A DNA stretch of 9,400 bases from JAHRVQ01 sp046290215 (GTDB lineage: Bacteria; Pseudomonadota; Gammaproteobacteria; Pseudomonadales; Azotimanducaceae). The notes under the pieces were generated by a model. It had not been told where the DNA came from, searched no databases, and was given only the letters and a program-made list of their open reading frames with translations. The DNA is taken from positions 1 to 9,400 of the forward strand of contig JBKAGC010000141.1 of the NCBI GenBank assembly GCA_046290215.1. Direction: 5' to 3'. The position numbers and the translations under genes were made by a program. Position 1 is the stretch's first letter; every line of letters begins with the position of its first letter. Below are positions 7,262-9,400 of the stretch, piece by piece.

Positions 7262-8500
7262 TTAACTGTAACGCGCCTCTGTCACCGCGTCTTTATCGCC
7301 AGCCTCGACGGCTTGGAGAGACTCCCGCAAGTCACTCAAATAAGTATCCGTTACCTCTGCGTGAAACGGCGAAAGCATCAGGTGCAGCGCTTTTGGTTCT
7401 GTGGTCAGGCTGGTAAACCAACCGCGCTTATACATTTGTTTATAAATCGCGAACACATCCAGCTTCGGGTGGCTAAAGGCCACAATACCAAGAGCGGGTT
7501 GACCTAGCACTTCAAAGCCTAGTTGAGTGACACCCTGCTCAATGACTTCCCGGGCATTAGTAACGAGTTTGTGCTTGGCTTTGTAACCCTCCACGCCCAG
7601 GTAATTCATCACCGCCCAGGCCGCCGAGATTGCGCCGCCCGGACGGGTACCGGCAAGTGTCGGCGTGATCATTCGGCCACCAGGCCACTCGTCACAATCA
7701 AACACCATGTATTGCTTCAGCGCTTCATCGCGGAACAACACGGTTGATGCACCTTTTGCGCAGTAGCCATACTTGTGTAGATCCGCCGAGATGGACTTCA
7801 CGCTGTTGACGGCAAAATCAAACGGTGGAATGTCGGCGCCGTTCATACGCACAAAGGGTGCAATATATCCGCCAACGCAGGCATCTACATGGAGCCAGAG
7901 ATCTTTCGCCTCCGCGACCTTGCCAAGCTCTTCAATTGGATCTATCAAACCGTAGGGAAAGCTCGGCGCGCTGCCAACCAACATAATGGTATTTTCATCG
8001 CAGGCTGCTGACATGGCCTCTGCATCGGCAAGAAGATCGTCACGCACAGGTACGCGGCGCAAATCCAAGCTCATCATCATGGCCGCTTTGTCAAAGGCCG
8101 GATGGGCAGAGTAAGGCGCAACAATATTGGGCTGGCCTTTCAATTCTTTGGTTGCGATGGCGTAATCCCTTGCTGTCTTAACCGCCATATTGATAGAGTC
8201 AGTGCCGCCGGAGGTAATGTTACCGCCAGCATTCTCTGGCCCATGCAGCAAGCTGAGCCCCATACCAATGACCTCATCTTCCATCTGCTTCAGGCTTGGA
8301 AACGCCATGGGACCCAGTCCATTCTCGGACATGTACATGGTGTAGGCTTCCTTTTGGACTTGAGCGACGTCCTCGCCGGCGTTAAACACGTACACCGCGG
8401 TTTTACCTTCTCGCCACTTGGCATCGCCACTGCCGCGGTTAATCATCTCTTGTTTTAGGTCATCCCAATTGGCACTGGTTTCCGGCATGTTCCTTAGCAT
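7262..8500 (-). CDS. PLP-dependent lyase/decarboxylase, sphingosine-1-phosphate lyase-like
   Basis: A fold-type I pyridoxal-phosphate enzyme of the group II decarboxylase superfamily, closest in motifs to sphingosine-1-phosphate lyase, which cleaves a phosphorylated long-chain base into an aldehyde and phosphoethanolamine. Numbered from the ATG at 8500 (412 residues): TSGGTDS (96-102) holds the PLP phosphate, SAHPAF has His133 to stack on the ring, GSAPSFPYGLIDPIEEL (176-192) is a lyase-family hallmark, HVDAC has Asp206 for the pyridine nitrogen, and SISADLHKYGY has the Schiff-base Lys243. WPGG and TLAGTRPGG are also lyase-like. No membrane anchor precedes the domain, unlike the eukaryotic enzyme. 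The start is uncertain: ATG 8500 has a weak GAG site, ATG 8488 has AAGGA but too close, and a GTG at 8572 would add 24 residues (begins FFLKLSLSELVKLI) with no ribosome site. It lies just beyond the rRNA terminator on the same strand. The real substrate may be a different phosphorylated amino compound. Confidence 0.88.
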   Translation of the reverse strand: MLRNMPETSANWDDLKQEMINRGSGDAKWREGKTAVYVFNAGEDVAQVQKEAYTMYMSENGLGPMAFPSLKQMEDEVIGMGLSLLHGPENAGGNITSGGTDSINMAVKTARDYAIATKELKGQPNIVAPYSAHPAFDKAAMMMSLDLRRVPVRDDLLADAEAMSAACDENTIMLVGSAPSFPYGLIDPIEELGKVAEAKDLWLHVDACVGGYIAPFVRMNGADIPPFDFAVNSVKSISADLHKYGYCAKGASTVLFRDEALKQYMVFDCDEWPGGRMITPTLAGTRPGGAISAAWAVMNYLGVEGYKAKHKLVTNAREVIEQGVTQLGFEVLGQPALGIVAFSHPKLDVFAIYKQMYKRGWFTSLTTEPKALHLMLSPFHAEVTDTYLSDLRESLQAVEAGDKDAVTEARYS

Positions 8501-8572
8501 TTTGAACTCATAAATTGGTCGCGAACGAATGAGTTTAACAAGTTCTGAGAGGCTTAGCTTAAGGAAGAACAC

Positions 8573-8625
8573 GGCTTGCGCAGCAAACGTGGCCAGCCGA
8601 AAGTGTGGCTTCGCGCAGCGAAACG
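8573..8625. repeat. Imperfect direct repeat of small hairpins
   Basis: Two copies, 8573-8589 (GGCTTGCGCAGCAAACG) and 8607-8625 (GGCTTCGCGCAGCGAAACG), differ by one base pair inserted symmetrically in the stem, so both still fold as TTGC-GCA-GCAA and TTCGC-GCA-GCGAA. Between them AGCC...GGCT (8595-8610) can pair too. They lie between the rRNA terminator and the lyase gene. Their role is unknown. Confidence 0.4.
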
Positions 8626-8660
8626 CACGACAGGCTCATATTCACAGAATTTACAAACAT

Positions 8661-8696
8661 AAAAAAACCCGATCGCCTTGGCAATCGGGTTTTTTG
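8661..8696 (-). terminator. Intrinsic terminator of the rRNA operon
   Basis: On the minus strand the RNA reads A-run, CCCGAUUGCC, AA, GGCGAUCGGG, then at least seven U. The stem is unbroken there because of a U-G pair, while the plus-strand RNA would have a C-A mismatch, so the direction is minus. It begins 7 nt beyond the 3' end of 5S, and no tRNA gene lies between. Confidence 0.92.
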
Positions 8697-8702
8697 AATA
8701 AA

Positions 8703-8820
8703 TGCCTGACGATGTCCTACTCTCACATGGGAACCCCCACACTACCATCGGCGCTAAGTCGTTTCACTTCTGAGTTCGGGATGGGATCAGGTGGTTCCAA
8801 CTCGCTATGTTCATCAGACA
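8703..8820 (-). rRNA. rrf: 5S ribosomal RNA
   Basis: A complete 5S rRNA of about 118 nt on the minus strand. Its ends TGTCTGATGA (5', at 8820) and TCGTCAGGCA (3', at 8703) form the terminal 10-bp helix with only G-U exceptions. Inside are the conserved blocks CATAGCGAGTTGGAACC, CCCGAACTCAGAAGTGAAAC and GGTAGTGTGGGGGTTCCC, all typical of Gammaproteobacteria. The exact ends may differ by one or two bases. It is the last gene of the rRNA operon, after 23S, and is followed at once by the terminator. Confidence 0.97.
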
Positions 8821-9062
8821 AACCGGTTTGAGGTATCGTCCCTTGCTCACATCTTTCGGACAGAGCTCTAAGGTAACGCTACCTCAAATTCTTAAAAAAG
8901 TTAGAAAGTGACGTCTGTTAAGTACTTAACCTTGGTTAAGTGTACACCCTTAATTTATACCGTTTGTTACGATTTGATCGATTCTTGAATCGATCTATTT
9001 CAAGGCTTATCCAGCCATACAACTTGTGTGTTATTACCAATAGGCAAATGCACTCAAATTAT
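8821..9062 (-). other. 23S-5S rRNA spacer with processing-type hairpins
   Basis: This 242-nt spacer contains no tRNA gene. It is AT-rich and packed with dyads: CAAACCGGTTTG (8819-8830, a perfect palindrome at the 5S 5' end), a long-range stem 8827-8839 with 8876-8888 (12 of 13 pairs), the palindrome GTTAAGTACTTAAC (8917-8930) running into CTTAACC-TT-GGTTAAG (8925-8940), and a perfect 9-bp stem at 8976-8995. In rRNA operons such stems are commonly substrates for RNase III or RNase E during 23S and 5S maturation. That these particular ones are cut is inference. Confidence 0.75.
8976..8995. repeat. Perfect inverted repeat in the 23S-5S spacer
   Basis: GATCGATTC and GAATCGATC (9 bp each) flank a two-base centre, folding as an 8-bp stem with a four-base loop. 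There is no T-run after it on the minus strand, so it is unlikely to be a terminator. A role as a processing stem between 23S and 5S is the best guess. Confidence 0.6.

Positions 9063-9400
<338 letters not shown>

Noticed and set aside
8102..8458. Plus-strand open frame inside the lyase gene
   Set aside because: It is antisense to conserved PLP-enzyme motifs and has no family features.
8529..8831. Open frames running across the terminator and 5S rRNA
   Set aside because: They translate structural RNA and a terminator, so they are not genes.

Overview
The window looks like a chromosomal segment of a free-living, probably aquatic, gammaproteobacterium. The support is the gammaproteobacterial character of the 5S rRNA and of the 3' end of the 23S rRNA, a UspE-like tandem universal stress protein behind a near-perfect FNR/ANR-type box, and mid-range GC content. 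Genus cannot be read from the sequence. There is no phage, IS element, CRISPR array or tRNA gene in the window.

Layout. Positions 69-2260 (minus strand) hold a UspE-like tandem universal stress protein followed by an APC-superfamily permease, a likely stress/transport pair. The 286-nt divergent region 2261-2546 carries the FNR/ANR-type box. Positions 2547-4155 (plus strand) hold a two-gene overlapping unit: a Ras/Rab-like small GTPase and a soluble histidine kinase with a PAS-like N-terminus. Its cognate response regulator is not in the window. After a 337-nt gene-free gap come two plus-strand MFS transporters. The first (4493-5978, GPH/MelB type) is broken by a frameshift near 5030. The second (5989-7251, MFS_3/EntS-like) is intact and starts 10 nt downstream. 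Ending 10 nt away, on the minus strand, is a PLP enzyme of the sphingosine-1-phosphate lyase type (7262-8500). The right end (8661-9400, minus strand) is the distal end of an rRNA operon: 3' end of 23S, a 242-nt hairpin-rich spacer, 5S and a strong intrinsic terminator.

How the genes may work together. The GTPase and kinase overlap by 8 nt and are very likely co-translated, so a nucleotide switch feeding a two-component kinase is the most unusual system here. Usp plus permease probably responds to low oxygen through the FNR-family site. The transporters and the lyase have unknown substrates, and no joint pathway can be claimed from the sequence alone.
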